Positions 1 through 5,754 of a stretch of 5,754 nt of DNA are shown here, one piece after another. The notes beneath the pieces are model-generated. The model saw only the letters and a program-made list of their open reading frames with translations, was not told where the DNA came from and searched no databases. The stretch spans positions 1-5,754 of the forward strand of contig DAOUQR010000086.1 of assembly GCA_030625525.1 (NCBI GenBank). Reading direction: 5' to 3'. Every line of letters begins with the position of its first letter. Positions within the stretch are counted from its first letter, which is position 1. Source of the stretch: Pseudomonadota bacterium (GTDB lineage Bacteria > Pseudomonadota > Gammaproteobacteria > DAOUQR01). The position numbers were made by a program, and so were the translations under genes.

Positions 1-1154
1 ATATTCGCAGGTGCAGAGCCATGCCCAGCTCCAAACCCAGCTCCAGCTCCAAACCCAGCTCCAGCTCCAAACCCAGCTCCAGCTCCAAACCCAGCTCCAG
101 CTCCACCCCCAAACCCAGATACAAGCACACTCTCCTCCACATCAGGCACCCTACCCGTAGCTTGCTGCAAAGCATCTTCAATCATATGCACCAAAAAATC
201 ATGCACCATACGCGCTTGTGAAAAACGCACTTCATGTTTCGTCGGATGCACATTCACATCCACCTCATGTGGATCAATCGTCAAATACAAAACATACCCC
301 GCTTGCCTTCCAGGATACAAAAATGATTGATAGGCTTGATTAATCGCATGGCGAATTAATTTATCTTTCACCATACGCTGATTCAAAAAACAAAACTGCA
401 TATCCGATTGACTACGCGCAAATTCGGGCAAACTTAACCAACCATGACACGATAAACCCGGGATCTCATTACTCACAAACACCGCGTTTTGTAAAAAACT
501 TTTGCCTAACAACTTCGACAATCGCAGCTCTTGGCTTTTTATATTATCAGCCTGGCTCACGCGCCATAAAACTTTATCATTGTGCTGCAATGAAAAACCA
601 ATCTCCGGATGACTCAAAGCAATACGCTTAACTACATCTTCACAATGCGAAAACTCTGTTTTATCCGCACGTAGAAAACGCCGTCGGGCCGGCGTGTTAA
701 AAAACAAATCTCTGACTTCAATCGTCGTACCAACCGGATGAGCTGTCGGTTGTATTTGCAGCGATTGAACATCACCCTCACTTGATAACTGAAATCCGTG
801 ATCTTGATCAACCTGCTTTGACGACAAAGTAAATCGCGATACCGCGCTCACACTCGCCAAAGCTTCTCCGCGAAAACCCAAACTATTAATCGCCGACAAA
901 TCATCAATATTAGAAATTTTGCTGGTCGCATGTGCCGTCACAACAAGCGCGCTATCATCCGGATGGATCCCAACACCATTATCACGAATTTGAATAAGCT
1001 GGCTGCCCGCATGCTCAATGACCACATCAATCTGCGTAGCGCCGGCATCAATGCTGTTTTCTAAACATTCTTTAATAACAGACGCTGGGCGCTCAATCAC
1101 TTCACCAGCGGCAATTTGATTCGCAATCAACGTAGGTAACAATTTAATACGCAT
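1..1154 (-). CDS. mutL: DNA mismatch repair protein MutL (partial; C-terminus off the left edge)
   Basis: MutL is the GHKL-family ATPase that links MutS mismatch recognition to downstream repair nucleases and helicase. The frame is open from the ATG at 1154 to the window edge, giving 384 complete codons. Visible GHKL motifs are NQIAAGEV (residues 12-19), the catalytic Glu29 and Mg-binding Asn33 in KECLENSIDAGAT, DNGVGI with Asp58, HATSK (75-79), LGFRGEAL (92-99), and HPTKHEVRF with Lys306, equivalent to the ATP-contacting Lys307 of E. coli. Numbering tracks E. coli MutL almost exactly, which supports the start. The ATPase/transducer domain ends near residue 332, and the linker begins there. 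That linker contains a Phe-Gly-Ala repeat (residues 347-377). The C-terminal dimerisation domain lies outside the window, so presence or absence of the endonuclease motif cannot be judged. The start overlaps the amiB stop in a TAATG junction and has a good Shine-Dalgarno sequence. The identification is secure. Confidence 0.97.
   Translation of the reverse strand, partial: MRIKLLPTLIANQIAAGEVIERPASVIKECLENSIDAGATQIDVVIEHAGSQLIQIRDNGVGIHPDDSALVVTAHATSKISNIDDLSAINSLGFRGEALASVSAVSRFTLSSKQVDQDHGFQLSSEGDVQSLQIQPTAHPVGTTIEVRDLFFNTPARRRFLRADKTEFSHCEDVVKRIALSHPEIGFSLQHNDKVLWRVSQADNIKSQELRLSKLLGKSFLQNAVFVSNEIPGLSCHGWLSLPEFARSQSDMQFCFLNQRMVKDKLIRHAINQAYQSFLYPGRQAGYVLYLTIDPHEVDVNVHPTKHEVRFSQARMVHDFLVHMIEDALQQATGRVPDVEESVLVSGFGGGAGAGFGAGAGFGAGAGFGAGAGFGAGHGSAPAN
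24..116 (-). repeat. In-frame 18-bp minisatellite in the mutL linker
   Basis: On the plus strand the unit is cccagctccagctccaaa. Three consecutive units (36-53, 54-71, 72-89) are identical at every base. They are flanked by a 15-base match at 90-104 whose next codon diverges, and by a 12-base unit at 24-35 that lacks one agctcc hexamer. The unit has an internal 6-bp period (agctcc). On the mutL strand each unit reads Phe-Gly-Ala-Gly-Ala-Gly, so the repeated tract covers roughly residues 347-377 with Phe at 348, 356, 362, 368 and 374. Since 18 and 6 are multiples of three, gain or loss of units keeps mutL in frame. The perfect identity, including third codon positions, suggests recent slippage or unequal exchange rather than conserved protein sequence. 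Confidence 0.95.
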
Positions 1155-2485
1155 TACACATCTCCGCGTCGAGGAATATGCAGCACTTGTCCTACCGCAA
1201 GTTGATTACCACGAATATGATTAAATTTTTTCAAATCACTCTGACTAACTTGAAATTTATTCGCAATTCCCGATAAATTATCCCCGCGAGCAACCGTATA
1301 TGAGCGACGACGTTTATTAATAGCAAACCACGTTCCATTCGGTGGGTGTGCCACTAAATAATTTTTAATCCCGCGATAAATCGCATTGGCCATTTTTTTC
1401 TGATAACGCGAACTACCTAAATTTCGTTCTTCTTTTGGATTTGAAATAAATCCCGTTTCGATTAGCACCGACGGAATATCCGGTGATTTCAATACAACAA
1501 ATCGCGCCTGCTCCACACGACGACTATGTAAACGCGCAATATTCGATAACTTTGGCAAAATATATGAGCCTAATTGCAAACTCGCACCAATGGTGGCCGT
1601 TTGTGATAAATCCAATAAAACCGATCGCAATAGCTGGCTTTTATCCGACAAATCCACGCCGCCTAATTCAGAATTATTTTCACGATTAGCGATCCAACGT
1701 GCCGCCTCACTGGTCGCACCTCGTTGTGACAAAGCATAAACCGACGCCCCATTTGAACGCGCATGAATAAACGCATCCGCGTGGATTGCCACAAATACAT
1801 CGCTATTTTGTTTGCGCGCGAGTTTCAATCGTCGCCTTAAACCCACATAATAATCACCGCGACGTGTGAGTCGCGCCGCCATATTCGGATCTTTATCGAT
1901 ATATTGTTTTAAATACTTCGCGATTTTTAAAACCACAATTTTTTCTCGCGTCCCACGTGGGCCCATCGCACCTGGATCTTTACCGCCGTGTCCGGGATCA
2001 ATGACAATCATAGTCTTGCGTAATTTTGCTATTTTTCTAGGTACGACCACGGTTGGTTGAAGTGATTGCGGTGAAACAGAAAATTGTTTTCGCACTTGGC
2101 GTTTCGAGCTCAGATCAATCACCAAACGATTCGGATTGCCTTGGTAAGCAGCTAAAACATGCGCCTTTGATTTAACGGCCTGGGCTAAATCAAACACCAA
2201 ACGCAAATCCTTTTTTTGTCGCACACCACTGCGTATTTTAGTAATTAAGCTTCCCTTGATTTGCACACGCTTAACATCAAAGGCTAAAGATCCATCATCG
2301 ATATCCACCACTAAACGATCAGGATAACGGATCGTAAATACTTTATATTTAAAGGGCGTCTTAGATTCTAAAACAATACGATTACCATTGGCTTGACGAC
2401 CAATACGCATTTGATTAATGACAGTCGACCCTGCCTGAGAAAAAAGGAATACGAAGCTGATAAAAACAAACAATCTTTTATTCAT
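1154..2485 (-). CDS. amiB: N-acetylmuramoyl-L-alanine amidase AmiB (AMIN, Amidase_3, LysM)
   Basis: This periplasmic zinc amidase cuts the bond between MurNAc and the stem peptide and helps separate daughter cells. The 443-residue protein opens with a Sec-type signal peptide: basic MNKR, a hydrophobic core at about 5-15, and probable cleavage near Ala18-Ser20, with no twin-arginine motif. An AMIN domain follows at about 22-126, which in this family targets the septum. The Amidase_3 domain spans about 158-378, with IDPGHGG carrying zinc ligand His166, Glu181 in TREK, His235 in AIHAD, and the catalytic Glu343 in IETGFISN. The segment at about 255-298 corresponds to the extra regulatory region of amidases that are activated by LytM proteins such as EnvC or NlpD; activation here is inferred from family. 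A LysM domain at about 395-438 (SYTVARGDNLSGIA to VLHIP) should bind glycan. E. coli AmiB lacks LysM, though other gammaproteobacterial AmiB proteins carry it. Its start overlaps the tsaE stop by 4 nt (ATGA), and only a weak Shine-Dalgarno is visible, so coupling to tsaE translation is likely. Confidence 0.95.
   Translation of the reverse strand: MNKRLFVFISFVFLFSQAGSTVINQMRIGRQANGNRIVLESKTPFKYKVFTIRYPDRLVVDIDDGSLAFDVKRVQIKGSLITKIRSGVRQKKDLRLVFDLAQAVKSKAHVLAAYQGNPNRLVIDLSSKRQVRKQFSVSPQSLQPTVVVPRKIAKLRKTMIVIDPGHGGKDPGAMGPRGTREKIVVLKIAKYLKQYIDKDPNMAARLTRRGDYYVGLRRRLKLARKQNSDVFVAIHADAFIHARSNGASVYALSQRGATSEAARWIANRENNSELGGVDLSDKSQLLRSVLLDLSQTATIGASLQLGSYILPKLSNIARLHSRRVEQARFVVLKSPDIPSVLIETGFISNPKEERNLGSSRYQKKMANAIYRGIKNYLVAHPPNGTWFAINKRRRSYTVARGDNLSGIANKFQVSQSDLKKFNHIRGNQLAVGQVLHIPRRGDV
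1161..1165 (-). promoter_or_regulatory. Shine-Dalgarno of mutL inside the amiB 3' end
   Basis: The minus strand reads GGAGA here, 6 nt upstream of the mutL ATG at 1154. The site lies within the last amiB codons and supports the mutL start, which shares one base with the amiB TAA stop (TAATG). A terminating ribosome could restart directly. Confidence 0.7.
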
Positions 2486-2946
2486 AGGTTTTCTTTTAGT
2501 TGCTCACAAACTACCGCACCTCGTTGTGTGTGTGCGGTCAGCGTTAATTGTCTACCTTGCTCTTGGTATTCTAATATAAAATCCATATCCGGTGTAGGCA
2601 ACACACCTTTGCCATGCTCTGGCCATTCGATACAACAAATTGAACGGGGTGAAAAATATTCGCGGATCCCAATCATTTCAAGTTCATCAACATGCGCTAA
2701 TCGGTATAAATCTAAATGATAAATATCGAAATCAGCCAAATGATACGGTTCAACAATCGCATAACTCGGGCTCTTAATTTTTCCTTCCACACCGAGTGCA
2801 CGCAAAAATGCACGGATAAAGGTGGTTTTGCCCGCACCTAATGGCCCCTGAAAATACAAGGTTAAAGGCGGCTCACACACTTGGGCGAACGTATTTGCCA
2901 CGGCGATTGTCGCTTGTTCGTCTTTGAGTTCACAGCTCCAGTGCAT
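2482..2946 (-). CDS. tsaE: tRNA t6A biosynthesis ATPase TsaE
   Basis: TsaE is the small P-loop ATPase that works with TsaB and TsaD to install N6-threonylcarbamoyladenosine at position 37 of ANN-decoding tRNAs. At 154 residues it has the usual family length. Visible motifs are the Walker A GPLGAGKTT (34-42), a switch-I segment KSPSYAIVEPY (58-68) where many homologues have SPTY, the YHLDLYRL block (76-83), and a Walker B-like IEWPEHG (106-112). The ATG lies 3 nt after the nnr stop, and its end overlaps amiB by 4 nt. A GAGG Shine-Dalgarno candidate at 2958-2961 is 11 nt upstream of the start, slightly farther than ideal, so translation may rely partly on readthrough from nnr. The partner genes tsaB and tsaD are not in the window. 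Confidence 0.96.
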   Translation of the reverse strand: MHWSCELKDEQATIAVANTFAQVCEPPLTLYFQGPLGAGKTTFIRAFLRALGVEGKIKSPSYAIVEPYHLADFDIYHLDLYRLAHVDELEMIGIREYFSPRSICCIEWPEHGKGVLPTPDMDFILEYQEQGRQLTLTAHTQRGAVVCEQLKENL

Positions 2947-2949
2947 ACT

Positions 2950-4476
2950 TTATAAAACCTCGATGTCTAAATCCATATCACTTTCATAGTGAATATCAAA
3001 CGTTTGGTTTAATAATTCGGGCAACACCGCAAATAAATCGGTGGCTAAAATACCTCGCTCAGCATTCTCTTGCACTTTTACAGCGGCTCGACCATGAAAA
3101 TAAGCAGCAAAACGCGCCGCATCAAAGCCTTGCATATGTTGCGCGGATAGACCCGCAACCATACCCGCAAGCACATCACCCATACCCGCGATGGACATGA
3201 TGGGCCCACCCACTGTCGCAATTTCAACTAAATTGCCCGGGGCTTGAATTAAGGTGCCTAGCCCTTTTAATATAGTCGCTGCTTGGTAACGGGTCACGAT
3301 GTCATTAATCGCGGCAAAACGATTTGCTTGGATGTCCTCAGCAGTTCGATCCAACAAAGACGCTGCCTCACCCGGATGCGGGGTTAAAATCCAATTCGGT
3401 TGAGCGCTTTTCTCTTTAGCTGCGAAGTGAACGGCGCCACCATCAATAACTAAGGTTTTATCGGTCAGTTTCACTTGATTCCAAAGCGCTTCGGTCCACT
3501 CGGAGGCGGTTAAACCAGGCCCGATTAAAATCACTGAAGCTTGTTCGATAAGTGGCTCAAGTTGCTTGGGATCGCTCACGCCATAACACATCAACTCCGG
3601 GCGTGTCGCAATCACGGCGGTAATATGTTCGGGACGCGTTGCCACGGTCACAAGCCCAGCACCAACTCTTAAAGCAGCTTCGCCAGCCATGCGAACCGCA
3701 CCTGCCATTCCATAATCACCCCCAATAACAAGCACATGTCCGTATAAACCTTTATGCGTATTTAATTTGCGGTGCCCCATATAAGCTGAGAAATCTTCGC
3801 CTTCAACACGACAGGCGGTGATCGGCACTAATGCAAATAACTCGGTGGGTAGGGCTAAATCCTGAGTCACCAAAAAACCACAATGATCCGGGCCATCCGC
3901 GGTATAAAATCCTTGTTTGCTACCAATATAAGTAATTGTCAGATCCGCGCGTACCGCCACACCTCGCACACAACCCGTATCAGCGTCTAGGCCTGAGGGC
4001 ACATCAATCGCCATGATTTGCCCAGGCGTATCGTTAATCATTTCAATCGCATTACTTGCTAGACCATGCACATCGCCTTTGATGCCGATACCCAACACCG
4101 CATCAATAATTAAATCTTCAAGCAATTCTGTTTCAACGCTAAAGGCTTCGATCGGCACGCCGGCTTTTTCTGCCGCGAGCGCTACCTGTTTAGCGGGACC
4201 GCCTAATTCATCAATATCACATAGGGTATACACCACCACATCATAATCACTTTGATGCGCTAATCGTGCGACGACAAAGCCATCGCCGGCGTTATTCCCC
4301 TTACCACAAACAATGCCAATCGATTCGGGACGATCTTCCAATCCATTCACCAGTTCAAAGGCCGCGTGCCCGGCACGTTGCATCAAATCCGTTTCTGCGA
4401 TATTGTATTTTTCAATCGCTAACTGCTCTAACGCACGAATTTGTTCAATATTATAAAACTCGTCTGTATCTAACAT
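2950..4476 (-). CDS. nnr: Bifunctional NAD(P)HX epimerase / ADP-dependent NAD(P)HX dehydratase
   Basis: Nnr repairs NADH and NADPH that have been hydrated at the nicotinamide ring. The N-terminal YjeF_N epimerase interconverts R and S hydrates, and the C-terminal dehydratase restores NAD(P)H using ADP. The 508-residue protein has the family's normal two-domain length. Epimerase motifs are GKGNNAGDGFVVAR (58-71), DAVLGIG (125-131) and IDVPSGLDADTG (157-168). The dehydratase domain starts around residue 228 and shows HKGLYGHVLVIGG (241-253), IGPGL (318-322), TPHPGE (365-370), LKGLGT (403-408) and GMGDVLAG (431-438), with Asp434 as the expected catalytic base. Two sites deviate from E. coli: DGGAVHF (345-351) where E. 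coli has DADALNL, and GGPIMSIAG (423-431) where it has GNAGMASGG. The ATG at 4476 follows an AAGGA Shine-Dalgarno and is the first gene of the minus-strand operon. Its start is only 20 bp from the divergent queG start. Confidence 0.96.
   Translation of the reverse strand: MLDTDEFYNIEQIRALEQLAIEKYNIAETDLMQRAGHAAFELVNGLEDRPESIGIVCGKGNNAGDGFVVARLAHQSDYDVVVYTLCDIDELGGPAKQVALAAEKAGVPIEAFSVETELLEDLIIDAVLGIGIKGDVHGLASNAIEMINDTPGQIMAIDVPSGLDADTGCVRGVAVRADLTITYIGSKQGFYTADGPDHCGFLVTQDLALPTELFALVPITACRVEGEDFSAYMGHRKLNTHKGLYGHVLVIGGDYGMAGAVRMAGEAALRVGAGLVTVATRPEHITAVIATRPELMCYGVSDPKQLEPLIEQASVILIGPGLTASEWTEALWNQVKLTDKTLVIDGGAVHFAAKEKSAQPNWILTPHPGEAASLLDRTAEDIQANRFAAINDIVTRYQAATILKGLGTLIQAPGNLVEIATVGGPIMSIAGMGDVLAGMVAGLSAQHMQGFDAARFAAYFHGRAAVKVQENAERGILATDLFAVLPELLNQTFDIHYESDMDLDIEVL
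4449..4457 (+). promoter_or_regulatory. Weak -10 candidate for queG inside nnr
   Basis: The plus strand reads TATTATAAA, containing overlapping -10-like hexamers TATTAT (4449-4454) and TATAAA (4452-4457), about 40 to 48 nt upstream of the queG ATG. No good -35 hexamer is visible at the right distance. A queG promoter must lie in this nnr coding region or farther upstream, but this specific site is only a weak candidate. Confidence 0.25.
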
Positions 4477-4483
4477 GGTGTAT

Positions 4484-4488
4484 CCTTA
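4484..4488 (-). promoter_or_regulatory. Shine-Dalgarno of nnr
   Basis: The minus strand reads AAGGA here, 7 nt upstream of the nnr ATG at 4476. This is a near-consensus site at good spacing and fixes the nnr start. It uses part of the 20-bp gap between nnr and queG. Confidence 0.75.
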
Positions 4489-4496
4489 AATCGCTT

Positions 4497-5552
4497 ATGA
4501 ATCAAACTACTGTGAACTATACCCAGCTTGCCAATGATATCAAGCGTTGGGGGCGTGAATTAGGTTTTCAACAGGTCGCGATTGCAGATACGCACTTGCC
4601 GTTAGCTGAGCAGCGCCTCAATGAATGGTTAGCAAAGGGCTATTACGGTGAAATGGAATACATGTCTCGTTATGGAACCAAGCGCTCTCGACCTCACGAA
4701 TTAGTGCCCGACACTCGCACAGTGGTCATGGTGCGAATGGATTATTTGCCGCCGCAAGCCAATTTCAAAAACACCTTAGCCAATCGATTAAAAGCCTATG
4801 TTGCTCGCTACGCGCTGGGTCGAGATTATCATAAGCTTATTCGCAAACGCTTAAGCCTTTTGGCGAAAAAAATTGACGAGGTGACACCCGGCTTTGAATA
4901 CCGCCCGTTCGCGGATAGCGCGCCGGTCATGGAAAAACCCTTGGCAGAAAAAGCCGGCTTAGGCTGGATTGGCAAACACACCAATTTAATTCATCGCAGC
5001 AGCGGCTCGTGGTTTTTTCTCGGAGCCTTATTTACCAATCTGCCGTTACCATTAGATACTGAAGAACAGTCACATTGTGGTTCGTGTGCTGCCTGTATAG
5101 ACGTTTGTCCAACTCAAGCCATTGTCGCACCGTATCAATTGGACGCGCGGCGTTGTATTTCTTATTTAACCATTGAATTACGCGGTTCAATCCCTGTGGA
5201 ATTTCGCTCAATGATCGGCAATCGCATTTACGGTTGTGATGATTGCCAAATCGTTTGTCCTTGGAATAAGTTCGCGAAAATGACAGCTGAAGGTGATTTT
5301 AACCCTCGCCATGAATTGGATACGCTCGATTTAATTGATGGATTTAATTGGACTGAAGAAGACTTTGATAAAAAAACACAAGGCTCGGCGATTCGTCGAA
5401 TAGGCTATGAATGCTGGTTACGTAATCTCGCGGTGGGCTTGGGAAATGCGCCGAGGTCTGCGGCGATTGTAACGGCGTTAAAGAGCAAACTCACCCACCC
5501 GTCAGGATTAGTCCGTGAACATGTGGAGTGGGCTTTGCAGCAACACAAATAA
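4497..5552 (+). CDS. queG: Epoxyqueuosine reductase QueG
   Basis: QueG is a cobalamin-dependent iron-sulfur enzyme that reduces epoxyqueuosine to queuosine at the wobble position 34 of GUN tRNAs, the last step of queuosine synthesis. The 351-residue protein aligns closely with E. coli QueG throughout. Visible blocks are ELGFQQVAIADT (21-32), RYALGRDYHK (104-113), PFADSAPVMEKPLAEKAGLGWIGKH (137-161 by position) with the conserved Asp140, and CGSCAACIDVCP (194-205). Then come Cys220 in DARRCISYLTIE and CDDCQIVCP (247-255). The eight cysteines are enough for two [4Fe-4S] clusters. SAIRRIGYECWLRNLAV (297-313) continues into a short helical C-terminus. It is somewhat shorter than the E. coli protein, which has an extra C-terminal tail. 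The frame is open upstream to 4266, but that stretch is antisense to nnr and unlike QueG, so the ATG at 4497 is chosen. No clear Shine-Dalgarno precedes it. Confidence 0.96.
   Translation: MNQTTVNYTQLANDIKRWGRELGFQQVAIADTHLPLAEQRLNEWLAKGYYGEMEYMSRYGTKRSRPHELVPDTRTVVMVRMDYLPPQANFKNTLANRLKAYVARYALGRDYHKLIRKRLSLLAKKIDEVTPGFEYRPFADSAPVMEKPLAEKAGLGWIGKHTNLIHRSSGSWFFLGALFTNLPLPLDTEEQSHCGSCAACIDVCPTQAIVAPYQLDARRCISYLTIELRGSIPVEFRSMIGNRIYGCDDCQIVCPWNKFAKMTAEGDFNPRHELDTLDLIDGFNWTEEDFDKKTQGSAIRRIGYECWLRNLAVGLGNAPRSAAIVTALKSKLTHPSGLVREHVEWALQQHK
4516..4543 (-). promoter_or_regulatory. Predicted sigma70 promoter for the nnr-tsaE-amiB-mutL operon
   Basis: On the minus strand, TTGATA at 4538-4543 matches the -35 consensus at 5 of 6 bases, and TATAGT at 4516-4521 matches the -10 consensus at 5 of 6, with a 16-bp spacer. 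Transcription would start near 4509, giving a leader of about 33 nt before the nnr ATG. The promoter sits wholly inside the first codons of queG, as expected because the intergenic gap is only 20 bp. This is a pattern match; the start site is inferred. Confidence 0.6.
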
Positions 5553-5566
5553 GTACTCACTTACCC

Positions 5567-5754
5567 CTATCCTGCCGGTTTCATAGAACGAAGATTCAGT
5601 TTTTCCTCGATATGTTGCTTCTGTTTCTCGTTTAAATTCGGCCAAGTTTTAATAATACTTTGACCAATATCTCGTTCTTGCAAAGCTCTAGTTCGTGATT
5701 CCCAAGGCAATTCACCCGTTAAATACATCGACACAAAAAAGGCAACCAATAATG
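5567..5754 (-). CDS. C-terminal end of an unrecognised, possibly membrane-anchored protein (partial)
   Basis: I do not recognise this gene. The minus-strand frame is open from the right edge to a TAG stop at 5567-5569, giving 61 complete codons. The visible part begins with a hydrophobic stretch (LLVAFFVSMYLTG) that could be a membrane helix or the end of one. A short LPWESRTRAL segment follows, then a charged, probably helical tail with WPNLNEKQKQHIEEKLNL and the end MKPAG. The only start-like codon near the edge is a TTG at 5749; since the frame continues past it, the true N-terminus is probably outside the window. It converges on queG with 14 bp between the stop codons. That it is a real gene is likely from its protein-like composition and its clean fit beside queG, but it is not proven. 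Confidence 0.55.
   Translation of the reverse strand, partial: LLVAFFVSMYLTGELPWESRTRALQERDIGQSIIKTWPNLNEKQKQHIEEKLNLRSMKPAG

Noticed and set aside
24..116. CRISPR-like array
   Set aside because: The units are directly adjacent with no spacers and are in phase with mutL codons.
21..221. Plus-strand open frame rich in Pro-Ser-Ser-Lys repeats
   Set aside because: It is the antisense reading of the mutL minisatellite and the ATPase end; mutL on the minus strand is strongly conserved there and the repeat composition explains the open frame.
1483..2719. Several short plus-strand open frames (1483-1689, 1866-2060, 2393-2719)
   Set aside because: They lie opposite conserved amiB and tsaE codons, have no recognisable domains and no ribosome sites; they are shadows.
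4013..4246. Plus-strand open frame opposite nnr
   Set aside because: It is antisense to the conserved epimerase domain and has an unconvincing composition.
4266..4496. 77-residue N-terminal extension of queG
   Set aside because: The stretch is antisense to conserved nnr codons and has no QueG similarity; the ATG at 4497 aligns with the E. coli QueG N-terminus.
5553..5566. Bidirectional terminator between queG and the downstream convergent gene
   Set aside because: The 14-bp gap has no inverted repeat or T-run; I see no intrinsic terminator nearby.

Overview
The window is a stretch of bacterial chromosome carrying a conserved gammaproteobacterial housekeeping neighbourhood. On the minus strand, in transcription order, lie nnr, tsaE, amiB and mutL. 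On the plus strand, divergent from nnr, lies queG. From known E. coli gene order (queG, nnr, tsaE, amiB, mutL, miaA, hfq), this is the classic arrangement, which makes a gammaproteobacterium very likely. Base composition is moderate to slightly AT-rich. Nothing visible allows a confident genus; a Legionellales-like or other environmental lineage is only a guess.

Layout from left to right. Positions 1-1154 hold the N-terminal two thirds of mutL (minus strand), which runs off the left edge. Its inter-domain linker contains a striking in-frame 18-bp minisatellite coding for Phe-Gly-Ala-Gly-Ala-Gly repeats. Positions 1154-2485 hold amiB, a secreted cell-wall amidase with a LysM tail. Positions 2482-2946 hold tsaE and 2950-4476 hold nnr. 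These four genes are packed with junctions of +3 nt, a 4-nt ATGA overlap and a 1-nt TAATG overlap, so they form one operon, probably with translational coupling. A good sigma70-like promoter for the operon lies on the minus strand inside the first codons of queG (4516-4543). queG occupies 4497-5552. The right edge (5567-5754) holds the C-terminal end of an unrecognised, probably membrane-anchored protein on the minus strand, convergent with queG.

Functionally the genes are a mixed housekeeping set. Nnr repairs hydrated NAD(P)H, TsaE supports t6A37 tRNA modification, AmiB splits septal peptidoglycan, MutL couples mismatch recognition to repair, and QueG makes the last step to queuosine at tRNA position 34. 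I see no mobile element, RNA gene, CRISPR array or defence system. The one truly unusual element is the mutL linker minisatellite. No stretch over 300 bases lacks a gene; the only non-coding gaps are 20 bp or shorter.
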